A DNA stretch of 11,220 bases from Bacillota bacterium (GTDB lineage: Bacteria; Bacillota; UBA4882; UBA8346). Made by a program: the position numbers and the translations under genes. The stretch lies in contig JAEWZY010000067.1 in assembly GCA_023394955.1 (NCBI GenBank), positions 1-11,220 of the forward strand, given 5' to 3'. The notes below the pieces were generated by a model, which did not search any database, was not told the DNA's origin, and saw nothing but the letters and a program-made list of their open reading frames with translations. The first letter of the stretch is position 1, and each line of letters opens with the position of its first letter. Positions 1-8,566 of the stretch are shown here, in pieces.

Positions 1-377
1 TTCTTATATTATTACGCTTCGCTTAACATAGGTTATGAATTCATATATATTGGTACGCATCAATGTTGAAATAATATTTAATACAGAAAACACCTTGATT
101 TTCAATGGATAAGATGGTTTTATCATGTGAAAAGAAAAAAATTATTGCCTTATTGTCCGAAAGATGTTAACATTTGTTTTGTATTGTACTAACAGTATAT
201 AAATTTATCCAGACAAATAATTGTTGAAGGGTTGCCGATGTTTAGAGATTGTTGTTACTTTTTAGTTGAGTTGAAATTTGAAAGTTATCTGTAAGAACAT
301 AGAACAGGCTATTGCATTCCGGAAAGTTCAAAAAATTAGGATTTACTTTTTATTTTCAAAGCATATAGAGGTGGGTT
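1..377. other. non-coding leader upstream of the large pectate lyase gene
   Basis: This AT-rich stretch holds no convincing gene on either strand. It contains one plausible sigma-A-type promoter (174-203), which would leave a 5' untranslated leader of roughly 165 bases before the lyase start. I looked in that leader for a known riboswitch core and found none. The end of the stretch carries the ribosome binding site AGAGGTGG at 367-374. Confidence 0.6.
174..203 (+). promoter_or_regulatory. possible sigma-A promoter for the large lyase gene
   Basis: TTGTTT at 174-179 is followed after 18 bases by TATAAA at 198-203, with an overlapping TATATA at 196-201 giving a 16-base spacer. Both hexamers are close to consensus, but the region is very AT-rich and chance matches are common. 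It is the best candidate in the 377 bases before the gene. Confidence 0.3.
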
Positions 378-3300
378 GTGAAAATGATTAAATTGTCCGA
401 AATGACCAGAAAAATTAGAAAGAGTAATAAAAAAACAACACAGGGGATACGAGCAGCTATTTGCTTATCCATGTTATTAGTGATGTCAATACTTTTTCCA
501 GGTGTTTCAAACAACAATATCGTGATTACTGTCTTGGCGGCAGATACTCCGGTGACTATAATAAAAAGCGGAGGGTGGCTGGAAACGGCCTATGTTGAAT
601 GGAGTCCCACGGATGCCACCGGATATAATGTTTATTATAAACCGGCGGGCGCTCCGGATTCCCAATATACAAAAATAGATATTCCGTTGGTTAGACGATA
701 TTCATCCCGTTTCAGAGCGGATGTATTAGGCCTTACCGCAGGAAATTACATCGTAAAAGTAGTCCCAACTGAAAATGGCGCCGAAATACCTTCACTAGCG
801 GCGGTTACCCCAACACTTGTCGTAAAGGCGCATACCAGGGAAGGTTTTGCGTTTTCTTCGGAATCACCGATGGGAACGGCTTCCGGCGGATATAATGATG
901 ACGGTACTGTGCCGAGTAATGCCCAGATCATTTACATTACTCCAGAAACTGCAAATACGGTAAAATTAGATGTTATAGTTGATGGAAAGGGGAAAATAAC
1001 TACTTGTGTAGGCCTTGTCGAGATTTTAGCAGCCAGACAAAAAGGTCATGACACAACTCCACTTATTATCCGTATAATAGGCCAGGTTAAAGATTCCAAT
1101 ATAACCGGTCTTAACAGTAGTGGGTATATACAAGTTAAAGGCTGTTATAATGTTACCATAGAGGGCGTAGGAGAAGATGCCACCGCATACAAATGGGCAA
1201 TTCTAGTTAGAGATGCCAGTAATGTAGAGGTTAGAAATCTTGGATTTATGTTATTTCCGGATGATGGAGTTTCACTGGATACCGATAATAAAAATATTTG
1301 GATTCATAATAATGATTTTTTCTATGGTAAACCCGGAAGTGGAGACAAAGCAAAAGGTGACGGCTCTCTTGACGTAAAGGCTTTTTCAAACTATATTACG
1401 GTATCATATAATCACTTTTGGGATTCGGGGAAAGCTTCACTCTGTGGTCAGGGGGATTCGAAGGAATTCCATGTAACTTACCATCATAACTGGTTTGATC
1501 ATTCGGATTCACGGCATCCCCGTATCAGATGGGCTACGGCTCACATCTACAATAATTATTATGACGGCGTTTCAAAATATGGAGTCGGCAACACAACCGG
1601 CGGTTCAGCGTTCGTAGAGGCCAACTACTTTAGAAATTGTAAATACCCGATGTTGATTTCCTTACAAGGTACTGATGTTTATGGTAGCAATGAGGGAACT
1701 TTTTCAAACGATCCGGGCGGGATCACTAAAGCCTTTAACAATATAGTAGTAGGAGCCACTAGACTTGTTTATCATAATGAGGATTCTGTGGAATTCGACG
1801 CCTACTTAGCCGCGACCAGAAATGAACAGGCCCCGGATACCTTCAAAACTAAAGGTGGAGGAAATACTTATAACAATTTCGATACGGCCCCAACCATGTA
1901 CGCCTATACGCCGGATGCGCCGGAAGATGTAATAAGCATCGTTACCGCTTATGCGGGAAGAGTGAACGGCGGAGACTTTAAATGGACTTTTACAGAAACC
2001 GATGATACGTCTTATGATGTAATTGCTGCGTTACTACAAAAAATTCAAAACTATCAGCCTGATCAACCAACATTACCGCCACCGGCGGCGCCTACCAATT
2101 TGGCCGCAATCTTAGACAATAAGCAAGTCAGCTTGAGTTGGACGGCATCCGCCCAAGCGATCTGCTACAATGTAAAGCGGGGGATTACCTCCGGCGGACC
2201 TTATAACACTATTATGACGGGTCGGATTTTAACCAGTTACATCGACACCCAAGTAACAAATGGAACAACCTACTATTATATTGTCACCGCCGTGAATGAT
2301 ATCGGAGGAGAAAGTGCAAACTCCTTAGAAGTTAGCGCAACACCGATGCCGCCTCCGCCTCCGGCAGCACCGACCAATCTCAGCGCAACTATAGGCAATA
2401 ATAAGGTCAGCTTGAACTGGACGGCGTCCTCCGGAGCAACCGGCTATAATCTGAAGCGCTCTATTACTGCCGGAGGACCATATATCACAATAAAAACCGG
2501 ATTAACGGCAACCAGTTATCTCGACATCGGTCTTACAAACGGAGCTACATATTATTATGTGGTTTCCGCTGAAAATGATGGAGGCGAAAGCCCCGACTCT
2601 TCGGAAGTGGGTGCGACACCGGATTTAGCGATACCGCCGGAGCCTACGATTCTAACCACAACCGTAGATCATGAACAGGTCAGCCTGAGTTGGACGGAAT
2701 CCTTAGACGCGACCAGTTATAATGTGAAGCGGGCGGTTACTCCCGGCGGACCCTATACCGTTGTAAAGACTGATCTGACTTCACGCAGCTTTGTCGATAC
2801 CGGGTTAACTAACGGAACCAGATACTACTTTGTGGTTTCAGCGGTAAACGCCAAGGGCGAAAGCGCAAATTCAGCTGAAGTCAATGCGACACCTGTGTTC
2901 AGACTGATATCCAATCTAGAGGTTAACGACACGGCTAACGCTTTGAACTGGTCTAGACAAAGCAATATTCAGGTCGGATCCGAACAATATGGGGACAGAA
3001 CCTTTAAAATAGTATCACTCCCTTCGGTTTATGCAGGGTACGACTGGATTAGGACTGCTAATGATTCTAAGGCTTATACCGGGACTACGTTGACTACCTT
3101 TAAGGTGAATGCGGCAGCAACGGTTTATCTGGCTTTTGATGATCGGGTAAATCCTAAACCTTCATGGTTGGGAAGTTGGAGCGATACAGGCGACAATATT
3201 ATTGACAATGGATCGCCGACAGTCACTTACAGTGTATTCAGTAAAAATTTTGCTTTGGGCGATATAGTGTCTCTGGGGCCAAACGGGCAAGAAAAAACAT

Positions 3301-5492
3301 GTTGCGGTTACTTTGTCATTGTGAAGGCAAATATACCGTCGATCAGCATTAGCGATGCCACTGTGACCGAAGGCGACAGTGATACAGCCGAGGCTATCTT
3401 CACCGTAACTCTTTCCAAGGACGGCGAGGAAAAAATTACTGTTGATTACAAAACAGTCGATGGTACGGCCACTGTAGCGGACAATGACTATCAATCCGTC
3501 AACGGAACATTAACCTTTAATATTGGTGAAACATCAAAAAATATTACCGTTACCGTTAACGGCGACACACAAAGAGAACTCGACGAAATCTTTTACCTGG
3601 ACTTGAGCAACGCCACTAACGCGACCATAGCGAAGGGTCGGGGTGTCGGGACGATTCTGGACGATGACCGGCAGCCGGTTGTTGCTCCAACATTTAGTGT
3701 GCCTAGCGGTAATTATAACACGCATCAAACTGTAACCATCAGCTGCGCCGCGGTAGGGGCTGAAATCCGTTACACCACTGACGGAACTGAGCCCTCGGAA
3801 ACCTCCGCCCTATATGAGGGCAATACGATAATAGTTGCAACTTCGACGACTCTAAAGGCCAAAGCCTTCATGGATCTTTGGTTGCCCAGCGCCACGATGA
3901 GCGTGTCCTATACGATTTTCAGCGCGACTGTGATCACCCGGCCCGGCAATAACGAACCGGAGAATTCAGCGGGAGTTCTCAAGACAGCCCAAGGCTATCG
4001 TAATGATCAATCGATTAGATATAACGGCGCTACTTTGTTTTTAGGTAAGGGAAATAGCGGGCGGATCTCCGACCTTTGGCTTTATTATCCGAATATCATC
4101 GGTTCCGGTCAGATCCCTACAAGCTCAAAGATCGTCCAAGCTAAACTGATCCTGACCGTAAAAGGGATTACTGGTAACCTTTATACGCCTCATGGATTTG
4201 AAATTTATACCGTTACCGATCCTGACGGCTATGGCGCGCCTTACTTCGGCACGGATGGGGTTCGGAACGGATTGGACTTCCGTTACCGCGACCACCGGCC
4301 GGGGGTCAATAAACCTTGGAAAAACGACGCCACCGATATCACCAGTTTACTGGCTGGTATTGCCGCAACGGATTCCTTTGAGTTTGTTCCGGCTTTATTC
4401 GAAGGTACCCAAATCCAATTGGATGTCAGCGCTTCGGTCCGGGATTGGTTGGACGGAGAGGCGAATCAGGGTTGGTTTCTGACCATCGACAATCCGGAAA
4501 ACTGGTATTTTGGCGACGGGATCGAATTTTACGGACTGGCTGAGGCTGATCCCGCCAAACGGCCGATGTTGCAGATAAATTACTTAACCGCTGGTGATGT
4601 GAACTTTCCGGAACCGGCCACCAACCTGGAGGCAATATCCGGAAACAATCAGGTTGAGCTTTACTGGATTAGGCCAATGGGTTCCAGCGGAGTCAGAATT
4701 GTTCGTAAGGTTGGGTCAGTTCCTTTCGATCATCTAGACGGAACCTTGGTCTACGAGGGACAGGAACCCAATAGGACGGATGAAGGCTTGCTCAATGGAA
4801 TTACCTATTATTACTCGGCTTTCGCCTATGATGACCTAAGAAACTATAGTAATAAGGTCTGGACCCATGCGGTCCCGACCGCCGGTAGCGGTCTACCGGA
4901 CGCACCTAACGGTTTCACGGCAGATATCTCCGGGCAGAACCTCCAGTTTAACTGGAATGACAATGCGACCGCCGGTTGGTTCGTTCTTGAACAACGGGAA
5001 AAAACAGGCGAGGATTGGGAGAATTGGGTGGTTGTCACCAATCCGGCCGGTAACTTAACCGTATATTCAGCCGTTTGGGGCGCTCCCAATTTTGGATTGA
5101 AACCGAACACTGATTATCAGTACCGGCTCAAAGCGGTTAACGCCTACGGTTCTTCCGCTTATTCCGGCAGCGCTGCGCTGACTACACCTGATTTCCCGCT
5201 CGCCCCGGCGGATCTTTCCTGGAATGTCATCTCCGCCGGGCGGGTCAACTTAAGCTGGACCGACCGGGCCGATAATGAAACCGGATACCGGATTGAGATT
5301 CTCAATGCCGCTAATAAGAAAGTGCTTTGGTCGTTGTTTCTAGCTTCGGATTCCACCGAATATTCTGTAACTGGGCTTACTACCAGCGTCTCTTATATTA
5401 TCAAGGTCGTTGCCGTTAATGGAACATTTGAAGCGGCGGCCGAGACGGAAGTCGTTAAGACAACCGTCGATCCTAAAGGAGGATTGTTTTAG
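378..5492 (+). CDS. secreted multimodular pectate lyase, PL1 family, 1704 aa
   Basis: Predicted extracellular endo-pectate lyase that cleaves alpha-1,4-polygalacturonate by Ca2+-dependent beta-elimination, leaving unsaturated oligogalacturonides. Visible in order: basic N-terminus and hydrophobic core with likely cleavage after VLAA (about residue 55); an FN3-like sandwich (56-150); PL1 beta-helix (about 150-540); three tandem FN3 (568-657, 664-748, 753-838); an unassigned sandwich (845-985); Calx-beta (986-1098); chitobiase-C-like domain (1103-1182); DNRLRE/CBM96-like domain (1185-1405); three further FN3-like domains (1412-1698). The lyase core has the family residues: D295/D296 and D328/D332 for Ca2+, K352, then VTYHHNWFDH and RHPRIR with R379 and R384 matching the catalytic and substrate arginines of PelC-type enzymes. 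Much longer than a typical single-domain PL1 of 350-450 residues. No LPXTG, SLH or lipobox is visible, so it is free or held by its binding modules. The GTG start lies 6 bases after GAGG; ATG at 384 is an alternative. Confidence 0.93.
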   Translation: MKMIKLSEMTRKIRKSNKKTTQGIRAAICLSMLLVMSILFPGVSNNNIVITVLAADTPVTIIKSGGWLETAYVEWSPTDATGYNVYYKPAGAPDSQYTKIDIPLVRRYSSRFRADVLGLTAGNYIVKVVPTENGAEIPSLAAVTPTLVVKAHTREGFAFSSESPMGTASGGYNDDGTVPSNAQIIYITPETANTVKLDVIVDGKGKITTCVGLVEILAARQKGHDTTPLIIRIIGQVKDSNITGLNSSGYIQVKGCYNVTIEGVGEDATAYKWAILVRDASNVEVRNLGFMLFPDDGVSLDTDNKNIWIHNNDFFYGKPGSGDKAKGDGSLDVKAFSNYITVSYNHFWDSGKASLCGQGDSKEFHVTYHHNWFDHSDSRHPRIRWATAHIYNNYYDGVSKYGVGNTTGGSAFVEANYFRNCKYPMLISLQGTDVYGSNEGTFSNDPGGITKAFNNIVVGATRLVYHNEDSVEFDAYLAATRNEQAPDTFKTKGGGNTYNNFDTAPTMYAYTPDAPEDVISIVTAYAGRVNGGDFKWTFTETDDTSYDVIAALLQKIQNYQPDQPTLPPPAAPTNLAAILDNKQVSLSWTASAQAICYNVKRGITSGGPYNTIMTGRILTSYIDTQVTNGTTYYYIVTAVNDIGGESANSLEVSATPMPPPPPAAPTNLSATIGNNKVSLNWTASSGATGYNLKRSITAGGPYITIKTGLTATSYLDIGLTNGATYYYVVSAENDGGESPDSSEVGATPDLAIPPEPTILTTTVDHEQVSLSWTESLDATSYNVKRAVTPGGPYTVVKTDLTSRSFVDTGLTNGTRYYFVVSAVNAKGESANSAEVNATPVFRLISNLEVNDTANALNWSRQSNIQVGSEQYGDRTFKIVSLPSVYAGYDWIRTANDSKAYTGTTLTTFKVNAAATVYLAFDDRVNPKPSWLGSWSDTGDNIIDNGSPTVTYSVFSKNFALGDIVSLGPNGQEKTCCGYFVIVKANIPSISISDATVTEGDSDTAEAIFTVTLSKDGEEKITVDYKTVDGTATVADNDYQSVNGTLTFNIGETSKNITVTVNGDTQRELDEIFYLDLSNATNATIAKGRGVGTILDDDRQPVVAPTFSVPSGNYNTHQTVTISCAAVGAEIRYTTDGTEPSETSALYEGNTIIVATSTTLKAKAFMDLWLPSATMSVSYTIFSATVITRPGNNEPENSAGVLKTAQGYRNDQSIRYNGATLFLGKGNSGRISDLWLYYPNIIGSGQIPTSSKIVQAKLILTVKGITGNLYTPHGFEIYTVTDPDGYGAPYFGTDGVRNGLDFRYRDHRPGVNKPWKNDATDITSLLAGIAATDSFEFVPALFEGTQIQLDVSASVRDWLDGEANQGWFLTIDNPENWYFGDGIEFYGLAEADPAKRPMLQINYLTAGDVNFPEPATNLEAISGNNQVELYWIRPMGSSGVRIVRKVGSVPFDHLDGTLVYEGQEPNRTDEGLLNGITYYYSAFAYDDLRNYSNKVWTHAVPTAGSGLPDAPNGFTADISGQNLQFNWNDNATAGWFVLEQREKTGEDWENWVVVTNPAGNLTVYSAVWGAPNFGLKPNTDYQYRLKAVNAYGSSAYSGSAALTTPDFPLAPADLSWNVISAGRVNLSWTDRADNETGYRIEILNAANKKVLWSLFLASDSTEYSVTGLTTSVSYIIKVVAVNGTFEAAAETEVVKTTVDPKGGLF
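2079..2891 (+). repeat. three tandem FN3 repeats within the lyase gene
   Basis: Three successive FN3 modules of about 85-90 codons are similar enough to show at DNA level. Each contains a variant of GTCAGCTTGAGTTGGACGG (near 2127, 2405 and 2679), encoding VSL(S/N)WT, and a second shared block encoding GGPY and later TNGT.YY..V.A.N. Proline-rich linkers (LPPPAAP, PPPPPAAP) precede the first two. The pattern indicates expansion by internal duplication. The three FN3-like domains near the C-terminus are clearly more divergent. Confidence 0.8.
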
Positions 5493-5521
5493 TTAACTTA
5501 GGCTAAAATGATGAAATGGCT

Positions 5522-5560
5522 GAGGTATAAATGGTGCCTGTAAGAGCCGTTCCATACCTC
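5522..5560 (+). repeat. inverted repeat after the large lyase gene
   Basis: GAGGTAT (5522-5528) pairs with ATACCTC (5554-5560) around a 25-base loop. There is no T-run after the stem, so it is not a standard intrinsic terminator; it could protect the 3' end of the transcript or weakly attenuate read-through into the next gene 95 bases on. Confidence 0.35.
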
Positions 5561-5593
5561 GCCGTATAAATTGAAGAAAATACGTTGCTCCAA

Positions 5594-5610
5594 TGAAAGC
5601 GTTCGGAATA
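5594..5610 (+). promoter_or_regulatory. candidate operator, motif shared with 8467-8483
   Basis: TGAAAGCGTTCGGAATA starts 61 bases upstream of the lipoprotein ATG. It matches 14 of 17 bases of a site upstream of the third lipoprotein gene. The first half, TGAAAGCG, resembles half of a LacI/CcpA-type operator (TGAAAGCGCTTTCA), but the second half does not. No regulator gene is in the window. Confidence 0.25.
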
Positions 5611-5654
5611 GTTAGCGCAATATATTTGCCTAAAAATAACAAGAAGGTGAAGCA

Positions 5655-6548
5655 ATGTTAAAAAAACATGCTATAAAAGTTTTTCTTTTTAATCTTATGA
5701 CGATGACTATAATTTTGGGCTTGGCCGGTTGCGGGGGCGGCGGAAGCAAATCGGCAACGGCACCCGTTTATCAAGCAGGCGGTACGGGAGTTATCTTGCA
5801 AAGCAAACATGGTGAGATTGAAATTGAAGGCCAGAGTTTTATGAAAAGCGCTTTATCCGTTTCCGTAAATCCTACTATGAAACAGATGAATTTGACGACT
5901 GACGGCTTTAGGTCTCAAACTTTTAAAGTTAGTTCGGGAACCCCCGCCGTTGATCAGGAATTTTTAGAAAAAAACATTGCTTATATCGTTTTGACTTGGG
6001 ACCAAGTAAACGGCGCCGGGCGTTATCAGGTATTTTATGGAGAGCAAAAAGTATGGGACTCTAAAAATCCACATCCGAAAGATCCTGATAGTGACAGGCT
6101 GACAATAGCTTATCTGGATTTGGATGAGGAGTTGTCCGAAGAAAAATTGGGATCGGCGTTTATCAATGGACCAGGGCAATATGAGTTTCGGGTTTATGCC
6201 TTAAAAAGCAATACTAATGACACTGTAATTCACCAATTTTCGGCGGTTACTGTCTCTTTGGGAATGATCCTGGGGGATTTTCCAACCGAAATTGAATATG
6301 ATTCCGATATCCGCCAACTGGCCTGGATAGAGGTTAAGGAGGCCGACGGTTACCGGGTTGAAATTTACGAGGAGTCCGACTATAAAACTAGACTTTTTGA
6401 TAGCGGAACAACCTTATTAACCACGACCAGCTGTGATTTGACGGGAGCAGATTTGGAGGCGGATAAACCGTATTTTCCAATTGTTAACGCCTATGCGGTG
6501 GACGGCAGCGGCCGACCTTTGGAGATAACCAGGGGGATTCAGGAGTGA
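5655..6548 (+). CDS. surface lipoprotein with two FN3-like domains, non-catalytic
   Basis: A 297-residue predicted lipoprotein of unknown exact role. The N-terminus has two lysines and a hydrophobic stretch ending in lipobox LAGC, with Cys26 as the lipidated residue, followed by a Gly/Ser-rich tether (GGGGSKS). The mature part reads as two beta-sandwich, FN3-like halves: about 95-205 (LTWDQVNGAGRYQVFYG, later YEFRVYAL) and about 206-297 (LAWIEVKEADGYRVEIY, later YFPIVNAYAV). Both show the W...A..Y.V pattern of FN3 B and C strands. No catalytic motif is recognisable. It sits 162 bases after one pectate lyase and 181 before another, so a role in holding pectin or anchoring an enzyme at the cell surface is a reasonable inference. 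The start is well set: AAGAAGGTG lies 5 bases before ATG. The gene itself is a confident call; the function is not. Confidence 0.85.
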   Translation: MLKKHAIKVFLFNLMTMTIILGLAGCGGGGSKSATAPVYQAGGTGVILQSKHGEIEIEGQSFMKSALSVSVNPTMKQMNLTTDGFRSQTFKVSSGTPAVDQEFLEKNIAYIVLTWDQVNGAGRYQVFYGEQKVWDSKNPHPKDPDSDRLTIAYLDLDEELSEEKLGSAFINGPGQYEFRVYALKSNTNDTVIHQFSAVTVSLGMILGDFPTEIEYDSDIRQLAWIEVKEADGYRVEIYEESDYKTRLFDSGTTLLTTTSCDLTGADLEADKPYFPIVNAYAVDGSGRPLEITRGIQE

Positions 6549-6729
6549 CGGGTACAAGTTCTGGTCTACGAGGAATGCCAGTATTTAAGCTATTGACAGT
6601 AAGTTCTCTTGGATATTTAGGGAAACCGTAGGCCGTCTTAATCTATAAGTGGTTTATAAAATATAAGTATCAACTCTGTTTAAAATTATCTAGATATTTT
6701 TACATCATAAAAAGGAAAATGATAACTAT

Positions 6730-8304
6730 ATGAAAATAACGAAAATAATTTTCTGCTGCATGGTGATTAGTTTAATAATCTCCGTAATTATTGGATGTGG
6801 AGGTAGCAGTAAATCTTCAAATGGTGGTATTCACCCCCCGGGTTCGTCAAATCCGCCTGGTAATCTCGATGTCAATTTAGTAGGTTTTGCTAAGCTTAAT
6901 GGCGGAACTACCGGGGGAGCGGGTGGCCCATCCGTTACTGTAACCAACGGCATTGATCTGCAAAATGCAATTAAACAGGGTGGGCCGAGGATTATCTATG
7001 TCAATGGCACCATTACACCCTCAAACTCGGGTAGCTTATCCAAAATAGATGTTAAAGAAGTGAATAACATATCAATTATCGGTGCTGGAGCTAATGGTGA
7101 ATTCGACGGTATCGGTATTAAAGTTTGGAAGGCTAGCAATATTATCATCAGCAATATCAAGGTTCATCATGTTCTAATCGGCGATAAAGATTGTATCAGC
7201 ATCGAGGGACCATCCAATAATATCTGGGTCGATCACTGTGAATTATATAACCAATTTCAGGGTGTTGGCAAAGATGATTACGACGCTTTATTGGACGCTA
7301 AGGCTGAAAGCGCTTACCTTACTTATTCCTGGAATAAACTCCATGACAGTTGGAAAGCGAGTTTAAACGGTTCTTCGGAAAGCGATTACTATGACCGCCG
7401 AGTTACCTATCATCACAACTCTTTTATAAACATTAATTCCCGTTTACCGCTGTATCGGGGTGGCCAAGGGCATATCTATAACAACTATTATCAAGACATC
7501 CATACTAGCGGGGTTAATTCCCGCCTTAACGCTCAATTGCGAGTTGAAAACAACGTTTTCATAAATGTTAAAAACCCGGTTTGCTCTCTAGACAGCGCTA
7601 CAATAGGTTACTGGGATGTGAGGGGGAATATCTTTAACAATTGCGCCTATAGCGATGGAGTAACAGGGCCGCCAATATCAACTTGCATATACGATCCGCC
7701 TTATGAATATAGTTTAGATCCGGTGGAGGACGTACAAACTATCGTTGCTGAATGGGCTGGGGTCAATAAGATCGATTGGTCCATTCCGGGAGGGCCGGGT
7801 TCTACACCGACAAATCCAACAAATCCGCCCCAGCTGCCCGAGGCCACTGTTCTTTGGGAAGAGACCTTCGACAGAGTACCAGATGGAACCAATATTAGAA
7901 ACGCTACTGGTAACTTAGACAATCCTTCAAGTTTTGATACATCTAAAATGTCGGGTGCTCTTACTGTAAATGGCGGCGAGCTTACTACGGGCAAAGAGAG
8001 ATTCATTTTTGCCACTGATCTAACAAATGCCACTCATCTATTTGTAACGATTAAAAATCCGGAAGCTGTTGCAAATTTAACCCTATGCGTGGGAGATAGT
8101 TACGAGACAGGTGGAGCAGTGGGAGATACGGGATATAGGGCCCATGGACAATATAACGTGAATAATACAAATTACCAGGTTCTGCCAGTGACACTTAATT
8201 CAACGCATAAGAGTTCAAATAAAATTCAATTTCGTGGAGTTGTTGGAACATCTGGCACCGCAGGTTTAATTGTTGATAAGATTCAAGTTGTGGAAGCGCT
8301 ATAA
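6730..8304 (+). CDS. pectate lyase lipoprotein, PL1 family, with C-terminal accessory domain
   Basis: Predicted membrane-anchored pectate lyase cutting polygalacturonate by Ca2+-dependent beta-elimination at the cell surface. Lipobox IIGC places the lipidated residue at Cys23, followed by a GGSSKSSNGG tether and a Pro/Gly linker. The PL1 beta-helix spans about 50-350, opening with GFAKLNGGTTGGAGG. Catalytic features: D152/D154 and D185/D189 for Ca2+, K209 in SWKASL, VTYHHNSF, then R238-L-P-L-Y-R243, matching the R-x-P-x-x-R pair of PelC-type enzymes, and HIYNNYY. A Pro/Thr/Asn linker (356-370) leads to a domain at 374-524 that closely resembles residues 46-222 of the next protein and is probably carbohydrate-binding. 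The core is shorter than that of the large upstream lyase and lacks its modules. The only SD-like sequence, AAAGGA at 6711-6716, is 13 bases from the ATG, which is long. Lyase assignment is firm; substrate preference between pectate and methylated pectin is not settled. Confidence 0.93.
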   Translation: MKITKIIFCCMVISLIISVIIGCGGSSKSSNGGIHPPGSSNPPGNLDVNLVGFAKLNGGTTGGAGGPSVTVTNGIDLQNAIKQGGPRIIYVNGTITPSNSGSLSKIDVKEVNNISIIGAGANGEFDGIGIKVWKASNIIISNIKVHHVLIGDKDCISIEGPSNNIWVDHCELYNQFQGVGKDDYDALLDAKAESAYLTYSWNKLHDSWKASLNGSSESDYYDRRVTYHHNSFININSRLPLYRGGQGHIYNNYYQDIHTSGVNSRLNAQLRVENNVFINVKNPVCSLDSATIGYWDVRGNIFNNCAYSDGVTGPPISTCIYDPPYEYSLDPVEDVQTIVAEWAGVNKIDWSIPGGPGSTPTNPTNPPQLPEATVLWEETFDRVPDGTNIRNATGNLDNPSSFDTSKMSGALTVNGGELTTGKERFIFATDLTNATHLFVTIKNPEAVANLTLCVGDSYETGGAVGDTGYRAHGQYNVNNTNYQVLPVTLNSTHKSSNKIQFRGVVGTSGTAGLIVDKIQVVEAL

Positions 8305-8409
8305 AGTTAATTAGCAACACGAACCGGATTGAAAAGGCCCGTACTTGTTTTTTAAATCCCATCGAATGAATTACCAAACATTATTGCAAACGGTGTGGGA
8401 GTAAAAATT

Positions 8410-8446
8410 ATAACCGGTTATTGGCTGTTGGCCTTTGCTCCGACAG
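8410..8446 (+). promoter_or_regulatory. perfect palindrome and adjacent hairpin before the third lipoprotein gene
   Basis: ATAACCGGTTAT (8410-8421) is a perfect 12-base palindrome, the size of a dimeric repressor site. Directly after it, CTGTTGG (8425-8431) pairs with CCGACAG (8440-8446) across an 8-base loop with one G-U wobble. No T-run follows on the + strand, so this is not a clear terminator. It could be an operator beside an RNA hairpin; no partner can be named. Confidence 0.35.
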
Positions 8447-8466
8447 TTACAATAATAAAAAAATTT

Positions 8467-8483
8467 TGAAAGCATCCAGAATA
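8467..8483 (+). promoter_or_regulatory. candidate operator, second copy of the 5594-5610 motif
   Basis: TGAAAGCATCCAGAATA lies 100 bases upstream of the third lipoprotein start and differs from the site at 5594-5610 at three positions only, all transitions. Its recurrence in the leaders of two related-context genes is the sole evidence for function. Confidence 0.25.
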
Positions 8484-8566
8484 AATGTTTTTGGCTGGAG
8501 GTGATCGCTTTCCCCGAGTAAGGCATTGTTTTCGTTTTAAGTGAAATAAAAAAGGAGGAAGGAATT

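Noticed and set aside
229..240. GGGTTGCCGATG, resembling the 3' strand of a c-di-GMP-I riboswitch
   Set aside because: No GACGCAAAGCC-like core or tetraloop stem lies upstream, so only the short string matches.
3162..3494. A 110-codon open frame on the - strand inside the large lyase
   Set aside because: It lies fully within the sandwich and Calx-beta coding region and is an antisense shadow without RBS or domain.
4192..4482. A 96-codon + strand frame inside the large lyase
   Set aside because: It is out of frame within the DNRLRE-like module, which reads cleanly in the main frame.
6593..6621. Perfect TTGACA before the second lyase gene
   Set aside because: No acceptable -10 hexamer occurs at 16-18 bases spacing (ATTTAG or TTTAGG only), so I did not call a promoter.
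8305..8566. Intrinsic terminator after the second lyase (T-run near 8347-8354)
   Set aside because: The preceding bases form only a very weak, interrupted stem, so the T-run alone is not enough.
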